Shown piece after piece: positions 53,567 through 62,580 of a DNA stretch of 64,000 bases. Numbering within the stretch: the first letter of the stretch is position 1; the number at the start of each line of letters is the position of its first letter. The notes below the pieces were generated by a model. That model did not search any database. It had not been told where the DNA came from and saw only the letters and a list, made by a program, of their open reading frames with translations. The position numbers were made by a program, and so were the translations under genes. Origin of the DNA: Abyssibius alkaniclasticus (GTDB lineage: Bacteria; Pseudomonadota; Alphaproteobacteria; Rhodobacterales; Rhodobacteraceae); contig NZ_CP095732.1 in assembly GCF_020447305.1 (NCBI RefSeq), forward strand, positions 2,326,501 through 2,390,500. The letters run 5' to 3'.

Positions 53567-54100
53567 TCATACCTGCCGCCATTCGCCGTTTTGGAGCCCG
53601 TCGAGTGTCCACGCGCCAATCGCAAAACGGATCAGCCGCAGCGTGGGGTGGCCGATGGCGGCGGTCATGCGGCGCACCTGCCGGTTGCGCCCCTCGGTGA
53701 TGATGATTTCCAGCCAGCTATCGGGGATGGACGGGCGCACGCGTATGGGTGGAGTGCGTGGCCATAGCCATGTGGGTGGCGGCACGGCGCGCACGCGGGC
53801 GGGCAGGGTGGGGCCGTCTTTCAACACAATGCCTGCTGCAAGCTTTGCAATGGCTTCGGCGCTTGGAACGCCCTCGACCTGCGCGAAATAGGTTTTGGGC
53901 TGTTTGAATTTCGGGCTGGCGATGCGGTTTTGCAGCTTGCCATCATCGGTGAGCAGCAACAGCCCCTCGCTATCGCGATCCAATCGGCCTGCGGCATAAA
54001 CGCCGGGCAGGGTGATGTAGTTGGCCAGGGTGGCGCGCGCGCCGCCATCGGTGAATTGCGACAGCACGTTGAAGGGCTTGTTGAACAGAATCGTTGTCAT
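53567..54100 (-). CDS. rRNA pseudouridine synthase, RsuA/RluE type
   Basis: A 177-residue pseudouridine synthase: [13 protein letters not shown], the catalytic Asp in [29 protein letters not shown] and [23 protein letters not shown] at the C-terminus. There is no N-terminal S4 domain, which matches RluE (modifying 23S rRNA) rather than RsuA or RluB. RluE is the best guess but is not given as a symbol. Confidence 0.9.
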   Translation of the reverse strand: MTTILFNKPFNVLSQFTDGGARATLANYITLPGVYAAGRLDRDSEGLLLLTDDGKLQNRIASPKFKQPKTYFAQVEGVPSAEAIAKLAAGIVLKDGPTLPARVRAVPPPTWLWPRTPPIRVRPSIPDSWLEIIITEGRNRQVRRMTAAIGHPTLRLIRFAIGAWTLDGLQNGEWRQV

Positions 54101-54210
54101 GCCGCCTGCTTAGCGCGTGCTGGGCGCACCGCATAGCCCGCAGCGTTTGGCATCTTGCACCTGCCAGCCCGCGCAGCTAGCATCGCGCCGTAATTTTCTT
54201 CGAGGGCAAA

Positions 54211-55485
54211 ATGACCGATAACGCATCCTTTGTTGCGCGCCGCAACGCCGCAATACCACGTGGGCTTGCAACCGCCGCGCCGATCTTTCTGGACAAGGCC
54301 GAGAATGGCGAATTGTGGGATATCGAGGGGCATCGCTATGTCGATTTCGCTTCGGGCATTGCGGTTACGAATACCGGCCATCGCCATCCGCGCGTTATGG
54401 CTGCGGCCGCCGCACAGGCTGAAAAGTTTGCGCATGTCTGCTTTCAGGTCACCGGCTATCCCGGCTATGTGGAACTGGCCGAGCGGCTGAACGCGCTGGC
54501 CCCCATCAGGAATGCGAAGTCGATCTTCTTTACCACCGGCGCCGAGGCTACTGAAAACGCAGTAAAAATCGCGCGCGCCCATACCAAGCGCCCCGGCGTT
54601 GTCACCTTTACCGGCGCGTTTCATGGCCGCACCATGCTGACCGTGACGATGACCGGCAAGGCCGCGCCTTACCGCACACCCGGAATGCCGCCGGCGCCCT
54701 ATGTCTATCATGTGCCCTTCCCGATCGCGCATCATGGTGTAAGCGAGGAAGATGCGCTCAGGGCGCTGATGCATGTGTTCAAGGCCGATTGCCCGCCACA
54801 GGATGTGGCCGCGATTGTGATCGAACCGGTGCAGGGCGAGGGCGGGTTTTACCAGACCCCGAAACCCTTCATGAAAAAGCTGCGCGAAATTTGCGACCAG
54901 CACGGTATTTGCCTTGTCGCGGACGAGGTGCAAACCGGCTTTGCGCGCACCGGCAAGGTGTTTGCCATCGAGCATTATGACATCGAGCCAGACCTTATTC
55001 CCGTCGCCAAGGCGCTTGGCGGTGGTTTCCCGATTTCCGGTGTGATCGGCAAGGCCGAGATCATGGATGCCGCCGAGCCGGGCGGGCTGGGTGGCACCTA
55101 TGCGGGCAACCCGATTTCCTGTGCTGCCGCGCTGGCCGTGCTGGATGTCATTGCCGAAGAAAAGCTGTGCGAGCGGGCCAACGAGATTGGCGCGCATATG
55201 GTCAAGCGCATCAACCGTTTCAAAACGTCCAACAGCTTGCGCCCCATTGGCGATGTGCGCGGCCTGGGGGCGATGGTAGCCTTTGAACTTGTGAAGGAAC
55301 GCGGCGGCAACGAGCCCGATGCCGATGCCACCAAAGCGGTTACGGCGGCTGCTTTTGATGCGGGGCTGATCCTGCTGTCTTGCGGCTATTACGCCAACAC
55401 AATCCGCATTCTGGCGCCGATCACCATGCCAATGGAAGTGCTGGATGAGGGTTTGGACAAGCTCGAAGTTGCATTGAAAGCATAA
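54211..55485 (+). CDS. gabT: 4-aminobutyrate aminotransferase
   Basis: PLP enzyme transferring the amino group of GABA to 2-oxoglutarate. The 424-residue class III aminotransferase shows VDFASGIAVTNTGHRHP, FTTGAEATENAVKIARAHT, AFHGRTMLTVTMTGK, EPVQGEGGF, LVADEVQTGFARTG and the PLP Lys in PVAKALGGGFPISG. Residues fit GabT rather than ornithine aminotransferase, but related omega-transaminases cannot be fully excluded. No gabD lies beside it. Confidence 0.9.
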   Translation: MTDNASFVARRNAAIPRGLATAAPIFLDKAENGELWDIEGHRYVDFASGIAVTNTGHRHPRVMAAAAAQAEKFAHVCFQVTGYPGYVELAERLNALAPIRNAKSIFFTTGAEATENAVKIARAHTKRPGVVTFTGAFHGRTMLTVTMTGKAAPYRTPGMPPAPYVYHVPFPIAHHGVSEEDALRALMHVFKADCPPQDVAAIVIEPVQGEGGFYQTPKPFMKKLREICDQHGICLVADEVQTGFARTGKVFAIEHYDIEPDLIPVAKALGGGFPISGVIGKAEIMDAAEPGGLGGTYAGNPISCAAALAVLDVIAEEKLCERANEIGAHMVKRINRFKTSNSLRPIGDVRGLGAMVAFELVKERGGNEPDADATKAVTAAAFDAGLILLSCGYYANTIRILAPITMPMEVLDEGLDKLEVALKA

Positions 55486-55533
55486 CGCACCTTCCTTACC
55501 GCTCCAAAGGTGCGCAATGAATGCGCACCCTAC
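55486..55533. repeat. REP-like palindromes with possible terminator function
   Basis: Two alternative hairpins share sequence: CGCACCTT (55486-55493) with AAGGTGCG (55507-55514), and GGTGCGCA (55509-55516) with TGCGCACC (55522-55529). The minus strand reads GTAG immediately before the second palindrome, as in REP elements. A T-rich run (GGTTTTCTTTTT, 55539-55550) follows on the plus strand, so the element may also end gabT transcription. Confidence 0.7.
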
Positions 55534-55562
55534 GGGGCGGTTTTCTTTTTAACAGGTAGCTC

Positions 55563-56462
55563 ATGAGCGTTTGGATCATCGCGTCGCTTGCGGCGGCGTT
55601 TTTGCAGAACCTGCGCTTTGTGCTGCAAAAATCGCTCAAATCGCGGCTCAGCACGCTGGGTGTGACGTTTTCGCGCTTCATTTTCGCGGCACCCTTTGCG
55701 GCTGCGCTTGTTGCCGGGCTGGTGTGGTTTGGTGGCTATTCCATGCCGGGGATGACACCCGCCTTCTTCCTTTATGCCAGTATTGGCGGTGTGGCGCAGA
55801 TTGTTGCAACGGCCCTGCTGGTTGCACTGTTCTCATTGCGCAATTTCGCCGTGGGCATTGCCTATTCCAAAACCGAAACCATTGCCACGGTTGCGCTTTC
55901 GGCGGTTATTCTGGGCGAAGGCATGGGGCTGCTGGCCCTGCTTGCCATACTTGTCACGCTGGCGGGCGTTGTGCTGATGTCGGGCCTGCCGCGCATTGGC
56001 AATTTGCGGGCTGGCCTGTTTGGGGCACCGGCGCTTATCGGCATTTCCTCTGGCGGGCTGTTTGCGCTTGCCTCTATCGGTTATCGCGGCGCTTCGCTTT
56101 CGCTTGAGGGCGGCGGCTATCTGATTCGCGCGGCGCTGACGCTGGCTTTCGTTACCGCGTTTCAAACGCTGATCATGGCGTTGTGGCTGGCCTTGCGCGA
56201 GCCGGGGCAAATGCGGGCTGTGCTGGGCGTGTGGCGCATTGCCATTTGGGTGGGCATTGCGGGGATGCTCGGCTCGTTCGGCTGGTTCATTGCCTTCACG
56301 CTGCAACACGCGGCCTATGTCAAGGCGGTGGGGCAGGTGGAACTGGTGTTTTCGGTGCTGGCCTCGTGGCTGTTCTTTCGTGAACGCATCACAAGGCTTG
56401 AAATGGCCGGCATTACGCTGATTGCCGGCGGCATTGTGCTGCTTGTGCTGGTGCCGGGTTGA
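55563..56462 (+). CDS. EamA-family transporter
   Basis: A 299-residue inner-membrane protein with about ten helices in two EamA halves (LRFVLQKSLKSRLSTLGVTFSRF in the first, VGQVELVFSVLASWLFFRERI in the second, the usual C-terminal signature). Substrate unknown. It follows the REP-like element after gabT, so it probably has its own promoter or read-through. Confidence 0.87.
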   Translation: MSVWIIASLAAAFLQNLRFVLQKSLKSRLSTLGVTFSRFIFAAPFAAALVAGLVWFGGYSMPGMTPAFFLYASIGGVAQIVATALLVALFSLRNFAVGIAYSKTETIATVALSAVILGEGMGLLALLAILVTLAGVVLMSGLPRIGNLRAGLFGAPALIGISSGGLFALASIGYRGASLSLEGGGYLIRAALTLAFVTAFQTLIMALWLALREPGQMRAVLGVWRIAIWVGIAGMLGSFGWFIAFTLQHAAYVKAVGQVELVFSVLASWLFFRERITRLEMAGITLIAGGIVLLVLVPG

Positions 56463-56615
56463 AAATTGGGCGCGGCGGGCTTGATGCGGGCAAGCGCGTA
56501 ATTAGATGCTGACTTGGCTTGCCAATGATGGCGCGCCGCTTTAGGGTCCGCCGCGACGAATTTGGGGCAATTCCCCGTATGGGCGCAGCCGCGCCACCCA
56601 GTTAAAGGACGTGAA

Positions 56616-56948
56616 ATGTTTGTAACCCCCGCCTATGCCCAGGCCGCCGGATCGAGCGCCGTTGCCGGATTTGGCAGCCTTATGCCCATTATTCTGATTT
56701 TCGGCATCATGTATTTTCTGATGATCCGCCCCCAGCAAAAGAAGATGAAGCAGCACCGTGCAATGGTTGCCGCCCTGCGCGTGGGTGACAAGGTTATCAC
56801 CCAGGGTGGCATTTACGCCCGCGTGACCAAGGTCAAGGAAGACGATGCCGAGCTTGAGGTGGAGATTGCCACCGGCGTGAAAGTGCGCGTTGTGCGCTCG
56901 ACCATCGTGCAGGTTCTGGCCAAGCCCGAACCCGCCGTCAAAGGTTAA
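56616..56948 (+). CDS. yajC: Preprotein translocase subunit YajC
   Basis: A 110-residue accessory subunit of the Sec holotranslocon. It has one transmembrane helix (LMPIILIFGIMYFLMIRPQQKKMKQH, where RPQQKKMK is the family signature) and a small cytoplasmic domain (VGDKVITQGGIYARVTKV). AAGGA lies about 9 bases before ATG 56616; the frame open to 56562 is not used. It heads the yajC-secD-secF operon. Confidence 0.95.
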   Translation: MFVTPAYAQAAGSSAVAGFGSLMPIILIFGIMYFLMIRPQQKKMKQHRAMVAALRVGDKVITQGGIYARVTKVKEDDAELEVEIATGVKVRVVRSTIVQVLAKPEPAVKG

Positions 56949-56988
56949 GCCAATCTGACTGTCGGCGCGCTGCGCCAGAGGATACGTA

Positions 56989-58656
56989 ATGCTGCAATTC
57001 TCGCTGTGGAAGAAAACCGTTATTCTGCTGATCTGCGCCTGGGGGTTGCTGGCGGCTGCGCCCAATGTCTATTACTCCATTGCGGAATCTTCCAACGATG
57101 CGGTGGCCGAGCTTGAAGCCGGACTGCCCGCAACCCCTGAACGCATAGCCGCGCGCGATGCCTGGCCACAATTCCTGCCCTCGGATGTGGTGAATTTGGG
57201 GCTGGATCTGCGCGGCGGGGCGCATTTGCTGGTGGAAGTCGCGGTCGAGGATATTTATGCCGAGCGTCTGGACAGTTTCTGGACAGAGGCTTTGCGCGCC
57301 CTGCGCGAGCAGCGCGACGCGCTTGGCAGCATCCGCCGCCAGTATGACAACCCCAACGAGCTGCGCATTCGCATTGAAAATGCAGAACAAATTCCGCTGG
57401 CCATTGAAACCGTCTATGCGCTGACCTCGCCCGTGGTTTCGCTGTCGGGTGCCGGCTCGCGTGACTTTGAGGTGACATCGCAGCTTGACGAACTTGTGAT
57501 CACCCTGTCGGATGCCGAGCGGCTGGCGACCGATGAGCGCACGATGGAGCAATCGCTTGAGATTGTGCGCCGCCGTATCGACGAGGCGGGCACGCGCGAG
57601 CCGACCATCCAGCGCCAGGGGTCTAACCGCATTCTCATTCAGGTGCCGGGCATCGGTTCGGCCGAAGAATTGCTGGCGCTGCTGGGCAAGACCGCCAAGC
57701 TCACCTTCAATGCGGTGACAGGGCCGATCACCCGCGATGCCAATACAAACCCCGGCGCCGGCAACCTGCTGTTGCCCAGCCAGGATGAAGAGGGCGTGTA
57801 TTACATCGTTGCGCAAACCCCGGTTGTGGGCGGCGACCAGCTTACAAATGCCCAGGCGGCGTTTGACCAGAACGGCCGCCCGTCGGTCAGCTTCAATTTC
57901 AACGTGACCGGCGCGCGGCTGTTCGGACAGTTCACCGCCGAAAACATTGGCCAGCCCTTTGCAATCGTGCTGGATGGCCAGGTCGTTTCAGCCCCGGTCA
58001 TTCAGGCGCATATTTCGGGCGGGGCTGGGCAGATAACCGGCAATTTCACGCTGGAAGAAACCACGCGCCTGTCCATCTTGCTGCGCGCCGGGGCCTTGCC
58101 CGCCGAGTTGAAGGTCATGGAACAACGCACCGTCGGCCCGGAACTGGGTGCCGATTCCGTGCAGGCCGGTAAAATTGCCGCGCTTGTCGGCTTTGCCGGT
58201 GTGGCGGTATTCATGGTTCTGTCTTATGGCATGTTCGGCCTGATCGCCAATATCGCCCTGTTCATGAACGTCGCGATGATCTTCGGGCTGCTTTCGGCCA
58301 TTGGTGGCACGCTTACCTTGCCCGGCATTGCGGGTATCGTGCTGACAATGGGTATGGCGGTAGATGCCAATGTGCTGATATTCGAGCGTGTGCGCGAAGA
58401 GCTGCGCGCCGGGCGTAACCCGTATCGCGCAATGGAAGAAGGCTATGCCAAGGCGCTGAGCGCAATCATCGACGGCAACCTGACCACGCTGATCGCGGCA
58501 ATCGTGCTTTATGCCTTTGGCTCCGGCCCGATCCGTGGTTTTGCCATCACGCTTGGCCTTGGCATTGTCACCTCGGTCTTTACGGCAATCTGGCTGACGC
58601 GGCTGATCATCTCAAGCTGGCTCAACTGGCGCCGGCCCAAAACTCTTACCATATAA
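56989..58656 (+). CDS. secD: Protein translocase subunit SecD
   Basis: Proton-motive-force-driven partner of SecYEG that completes translocation. The 555-residue protein has an N-terminal helix, a large periplasmic P1 domain (LGLDLRGGAHLLVEV near its start, the SecD-specific DLRGG), and a C-terminal six-helix RND block with GMAVDANVLIFERVREELRAG. It lies 40 bases after yajC and 10 bases before secF. Confidence 0.97.
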   Translation: MLQFSLWKKTVILLICAWGLLAAAPNVYYSIAESSNDAVAELEAGLPATPERIAARDAWPQFLPSDVVNLGLDLRGGAHLLVEVAVEDIYAERLDSFWTEALRALREQRDALGSIRRQYDNPNELRIRIENAEQIPLAIETVYALTSPVVSLSGAGSRDFEVTSQLDELVITLSDAERLATDERTMEQSLEIVRRRIDEAGTREPTIQRQGSNRILIQVPGIGSAEELLALLGKTAKLTFNAVTGPITRDANTNPGAGNLLLPSQDEEGVYYIVAQTPVVGGDQLTNAQAAFDQNGRPSVSFNFNVTGARLFGQFTAENIGQPFAIVLDGQVVSAPVIQAHISGGAGQITGNFTLEETTRLSILLRAGALPAELKVMEQRTVGPELGADSVQAGKIAALVGFAGVAVFMVLSYGMFGLIANIALFMNVAMIFGLLSAIGGTLTLPGIAGIVLTMGMAVDANVLIFERVREELRAGRNPYRAMEEGYAKALSAIIDGNLTTLIAAIVLYAFGSGPIRGFAITLGLGIVTSVFTAIWLTRLIISSWLNWRRPKTLTI

Positions 58657-58666
58657 AGGTGCCAAG

Positions 58667-59644
58667 ATGCGGCTAAAGCTGGTCAAGGACGAAACCCATA
58701 TCAAGTTTTTCAAATACGCCAAGGTAACGTTCGGGGCGTCTGTTGTGGCGGTGATCGCTTCGATCATCATTTTCCTGTCCAACGGCTTGAATTACGGTAT
58801 CGACTTTCGCGGCGGCACGATGATGCGCATCGAAAGCCCGGTTGACAGCGGCGTTGGCGCGCTGCGCGATGTGCTGTCACCACTTGGGCTTGGCGATATC
58901 AACGTCACCGAAGTGTTTGACCCGTCGACCGCGGTCACGGCCACGTCAAGCCACGAATACATGGTGCGGGTCGAGCAGCAGGGCGATGACGAGGCACAGC
59001 AGAACGCGGCGGTGCTGTTGATCAAGCAAACGCTGGATGCGAATTTTGACGGGCTGATCTACCTGCAAACCGATGCGGTCAGCGGCAAGGTTTCGGGCGA
59101 GCTTATTCAAAGCGGCATAATCGCCGTGCTGATCTCGGTTGTCGCCGTGCTGTTCTACGTCTGGCTGCGGTTTGAATGGCAGTTTTCCGTGGGTGCCGTA
59201 GCCGCACTCGTGCATGACGTGATTCTGACCATCGGGGTGTTTTCGCTGATCGGGTTGGAGTTCAACCTGTCGATCATCGCGGCCTTGCTGACCATTGTCG
59301 GCTATTCGCTGAACGATACGGTGGTGGTGTTTGACCGTGTGCGCGAAAACCTGCGCAAGTTCAAGACGATGGACCTGAAAGAGCTGCTCGACCTTGCCAT
59401 CAACGAAACCCTGTCACGCACGGTCATGACCGCTGTAACCACGCTGCTGGCGCTCTTTGCGCTCTATTTCCTTGGCGGCGATGTGGTGCGCGGTTTCACT
59501 TTTGCAATGATCTGGGGCATTGTCGTGGGCACCTATTCCTCGGTCTTCGTGGCCTCGAATATTGTGCTTTGGCTCGATGTAAAACGCGACTGGTCCAAGC
59601 CCGACCCGAATGCAGGCACGCAATTTGCCGATATTGATGCATGA
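58667..59644 (+). CDS. secF: Protein translocase subunit SecF
   Basis: A 325-residue partner of SecD, with the N-terminal helix, YGIDFRGGTMMRIE periplasmic motif, and the RND helices ending in VGYSLNDTVVVFDRVREN and the conserved C-terminal block LSRTVMTAVTTLLALFALYFLGG. Forms the SecDF complex in the inner membrane. Its stop overlaps the TSUP gene (ATGA). Confidence 0.97.
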   Translation: MRLKLVKDETHIKFFKYAKVTFGASVVAVIASIIIFLSNGLNYGIDFRGGTMMRIESPVDSGVGALRDVLSPLGLGDINVTEVFDPSTAVTATSSHEYMVRVEQQGDDEAQQNAAVLLIKQTLDANFDGLIYLQTDAVSGKVSGELIQSGIIAVLISVVAVLFYVWLRFEWQFSVGAVAALVHDVILTIGVFSLIGLEFNLSIIAALLTIVGYSLNDTVVVFDRVRENLRKFKTMDLKELLDLAINETLSRTVMTAVTTLLALFALYFLGGDVVRGFTFAMIWGIVVGTYSSVFVASNIVLWLDVKRDWSKPDPNAGTQFADIDA

Positions 59645-60402
59645 TTGAAACGCTATACCAGTCCCTGTTCTTTCCGGGGCTGGTCTGGCTGCTTGGTGCG
59701 GCATTTGTTGGCGGGCTGGTGCGCGGCTTTACGGGCTTTGGCACGGCAATGGTGTTTATCCCCGTCGCCAGCCTGTTTCTGACACCGGTCTCCGCCATCG
59801 CGGCACTTGTCGTCATGGATATTTTTGGCCCGGCGCCGCTGTTGCGGCGCGCGTGGCGGGCTGTCGATCGGGCCGAGCTTGGGCGGCTGGTGCTGGGTGG
59901 GCTCATTGGCATTCCGCTTGGCACGCTGGCGCTGACCGCGCTCGACCCTGTCGCCTTTCGATGGGGTGTGTCCGCCACAAGCCTGACCCTGCTTGCCGTG
60001 CTGGCCAGCGGCTGGCGCTATGAGGGCCGGCCGACCGCGCGGCTGGTGCTGGCCATTGGCTTTGCTGCTGGCTTTTTGGGTGGGCTTGCCGGCCTGCCGG
60101 GGCCGATCGTCATTTTGTTTTACCTTTCGGGGCGGCGCGCGATTGCGGAAATTCGCGGGGTCAGCCTGCTGTTCCTGTTCTCGACCGATGTCGTGCTGAT
60201 CGCCACATTCTGGCTGCGCGGCCTGATTGGCATCAACGACATTGCGCTTGGCCTGATCTGCGCAATTCCACTGGCCATTGGCGCGGTGCTGGGCCAAACC
60301 CTGTTTCGCCCGGAACAGGCGCGGTTGTTTTGCACCGTCGCCTATGGTCTGATTGCCGTGGCGGCCATATCGGGCCTGCCCGTATTTGATGGGGCGCGCT
60401 GA
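59641..60402 (+). CDS. TSUP (TauE/SafE) family permease
   Basis: A 253-residue membrane protein with about eight helices: GAAFVGGLVRGFTGFGTAMVFIPVASLFL at the N-terminus (TauE/SafE signature) and AAGFLGGLAGLPGPIVILFYLSG at the start of the second half. Family members move sulfite, sulfoacetate or related anions; the substrate here is unknown. Coupled by ATGA to secF and by TGATG to the Mth938-like gene. Confidence 0.9.
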   Translation: MIETLYQSLFFPGLVWLLGAAFVGGLVRGFTGFGTAMVFIPVASLFLTPVSAIAALVVMDIFGPAPLLRRAWRAVDRAELGRLVLGGLIGIPLGTLALTALDPVAFRWGVSATSLTLLAVLASGWRYEGRPTARLVLAIGFAAGFLGGLAGLPGPIVILFYLSGRRAIAEIRGVSLLFLFSTDVVLIATFWLRGLIGINDIALGLICAIPLAIGAVLGQTLFRPEQARLFCTVAYGLIAVAAISGLPVFDGAR

Positions 60403-60785
60403 TGAAGCTGAATACGCAGAATTTTGAAAACGGAATGCAGGTGGAAGGTTACGGCCCCGGCTTTTTCCGTGTCACCGGCCATATACACCACGGCCCGATG
60501 ATCATCAGCCCGACATCCGCCATGCCCTGGGGCGGGTGGGATGATCTGGACCCGATTGTCGCACTGGCAGGGCAGGTCGATGTGCTGCTGGTGGGCACGG
60601 GCGCCGATGTAGCACCCTTTCCGCCCGCATTCCGCGCGCTGCTCACCAAGCACGACCTGTGGGCCGACCCGATGGCCACGCCCGCCGCATTGCGCACCTA
60701 TAACGTGCTTTTGGCCGAGGCGCGGCGTGTGGCGCTGGCGGTTTTGCCCGTTGGCCAGCCTAATCCGCCCGAATCTGGCGATTGA
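60402..60785 (+). CDS. Mth938-like (DUF498/NDUFAF3-type) protein
   Basis: A 127-residue protein with GYGPGFFRVTGHIHHGPMIISPT and DVLLVGTGADVAPFPPAFRALL, matching the Mth938 fold family (relatives of human NDUFAF3, a complex I assembly factor). In alphaproteobacteria it usually follows secDF, as here. Biochemical role in bacteria is not established. Confidence 0.9.
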   Translation: MKLNTQNFENGMQVEGYGPGFFRVTGHIHHGPMIISPTSAMPWGGWDDLDPIVALAGQVDVLLVGTGADVAPFPPAFRALLTKHDLWADPMATPAALRTYNVLLAEARRVALAVLPVGQPNPPESGD

Positions 60786-60862
60786 TGGTTGCAAGCGCCT
60801 GCCGCAACCCTATCTTGAACGTAAGCCGACCGACGAGTCGCGTTTAACGAAAGGAACATCCG

Positions 60863-61471
60863 ATGGCTTTTTCACTCCCCGATCTGCCCTATGCCCATGA
60901 CGCGCTTGCCTCCAAAGGCATGAGCGCCGAAACGCTGGAATATCACCACGATCTGCACCACAAGGCCTATGTCGACAACGGCAACAAGCTGATTGCCGGC
61001 ACCGAATGGGAGGGCAAATCGCTCGAAGACATCATCATTGGCACCTATAACGCCACCTCGGTGGCGCAGAACGGTATTTTCAACAATATCAGCCAGTTGT
61101 GGAACCATAACCAGTTTTGGGAAATGATGGGGCCGGGCGCATCCTCGATGCCGGGCGATCTGGAGCGCGAGCTTGTTGCAAGCTTTGGCTCCGTCCAGAA
61201 ATTCAAGGATGATTTTTCCGCCGCCGGTGCTGGCCAGTTCGGCTCGGGCTGGGCATGGCTTGTGAAAGACAAGGACGGTGGCCTGAAGGTCACAAAGACC
61301 GAAAACGGCGTAAACCCGCTATGCTTCGGGCAGACCGCGCTGCTGGGTTGCGATGTGTGGGAACATTCCTACTACATCGATTTTCGCAACAAACGCCCCG
61401 CCTATCTGACCAACTTCCTTGACAATCTGGTCAACTGGGAAAATGTGGCCGCGCGCTTGGCCAATGCCTGA
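60863..61471 (+). CDS. sodB: Superoxide dismutase, Fe/Mn type
   Basis: A 202-residue dismutase converting superoxide to O2 and H2O2. Metal ligands are His in LEYHHDLHHKAYVDN and in WNHNQFWEMM, then Asp and His in LLGCDVWEHSYYIDFRNKRPAYL. AQFGSGWAWL fits Fe-SOD more than Mn-SOD, but metal preference is not certain. GAAAGGA precedes the ATG, and a strong terminator follows. Confidence 0.94.
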   Translation: MAFSLPDLPYAHDALASKGMSAETLEYHHDLHHKAYVDNGNKLIAGTEWEGKSLEDIIIGTYNATSVAQNGIFNNISQLWNHNQFWEMMGPGASSMPGDLERELVASFGSVQKFKDDFSAAGAGQFGSGWAWLVKDKDGGLKVTKTENGVNPLCFGQTALLGCDVWEHSYYIDFRNKRPAYLTNFLDNLVNWENVAARLANA

Positions 61472-61492
61472 AACCCGGCTATAGCATCAAAA

Positions 61493-61520
61493 GGGCCGCC
61501 CGTTCTGGCGGCCCTTTTTT
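61493..61520 (+). terminator. Rho-independent terminator after sodB
   Basis: GGGCCGCC-CGTTCT-GGCGGCCC (perfect 8-bp stem, 6-base loop) followed by six T. It lies 22 bases after the sodB stop and just upstream of rarD. Confidence 0.93.
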
Positions 61521-61533
61521 GTGAAAGTTCACT

Positions 61534-62469
61534 ATGCCCCTGATAACGCCAACAACGCGCGCGGTATTCGCGCTGGTCTGCGCCTGTTCGGTTTGGGGTC
61601 TGTCCGGGATATATTACAAGACCATCGCGCATGTGCCGCCATTGGAGGTGCTGAGCCACCGCACCCTGTGGAGCGCGGTTTTCTTTGGCACGGTTCTGCT
61701 GGTGCAGGGCCGCAGCGCACAGGTGCGCGCCACATTTGCCGACCGCAGAAGCCTTGCGCGGCTGGCCGTGGCCGCCGTGGTGATCGCCATTAACTGGGGC
61801 GGCTTTATCCTGTCGATCCAGATGGGTTGGGCGCTTGAAGCCAGCCTTGGCTATTACATTTTTCCGCTAGTGTCGGTTGCCATCGGCTATTTCGTGTTTG
61901 GCGAAAGGTTCCGCACAAAACAAGCGCTTGCGATTGGCATTGCCGCTGTGGCCGTGCTGGTGCTGACCCTCGGGCTGGGTGCCGCCCCGTGGATGGCGCT
62001 GATGCTGGCCACCACCTTTGGCGCCTATGGGATGATCAAAAAACAGCTCGACCTTGGCCCGGTGATCAGCGTGTTTTTTGAAACCATGCTGCTGGCGCCT
62101 CTGGCGATTGTCTGGCTGCTGGGCGCCTATCTGGATGACTGGTCGCTGGTGGGGCGCAGCGCGGGCGTTTTTGGCACCAATTGGCAAGACAGCCTGCTAT
62201 TGGCCTTTTCGGGCATCATGACCGGCGGGCCGCTTGTGCTGTTTTCCTATGCGGCGCGCAGGCTGACATTGACCAGCGTTGGCCTTGTGCAATATCTCAA
62301 CCCCACGCTGCAATTTGCCGTTGCGGCGCTGGTTTTTGCCGAGCCTGTCACGCTGTGGCACAGCATCGCCTTTCCGCTGATCTGGGGCGGGCTGGCGCTT
62401 TATACCTGGGATAACTGGCGCACCGAGCGCAAGCGCGTGGCCAAATCGCCGACTGTGCCGATCAACTGA
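61534..62469 (+). CDS. rarD: EamA-family transporter RarD
   Basis: A 311-residue inner-membrane protein with ten predicted helices. RarD-type features are FALVCACSVWGLSGIYYKTIAHVPPLEVLSHRTLWS at the start, NWGGFILSIQMGWALEASLGYYIFPLV, and GLVQYLNPTLQFAVA near the end. Substrate unknown (named for chloramphenicol resistance in E. coli literature). It starts 13 bases after the sodB terminator. Confidence 0.9.
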   Translation: MPLITPTTRAVFALVCACSVWGLSGIYYKTIAHVPPLEVLSHRTLWSAVFFGTVLLVQGRSAQVRATFADRRSLARLAVAAVVIAINWGGFILSIQMGWALEASLGYYIFPLVSVAIGYFVFGERFRTKQALAIGIAAVAVLVLTLGLGAAPWMALMLATTFGAYGMIKKQLDLGPVISVFFETMLLAPLAIVWLLGAYLDDWSLVGRSAGVFGTNWQDSLLLAFSGIMTGGPLVLFSYAARRLTLTSVGLVQYLNPTLQFAVAALVFAEPVTLWHSIAFPLIWGGLALYTWDNWRTERKRVAKSPTVPIN

Positions 62470-62580
62470 AGCGCATGGCCGTTGCGCGAATGGCGGCAAT
62501 AAAATCGCTATATCTCGTGTTTATTTGGCAGGATCGCTCTGCTATTGAAAGGGGGTAAGGTTCCGAATTCAGGGTAGAAA

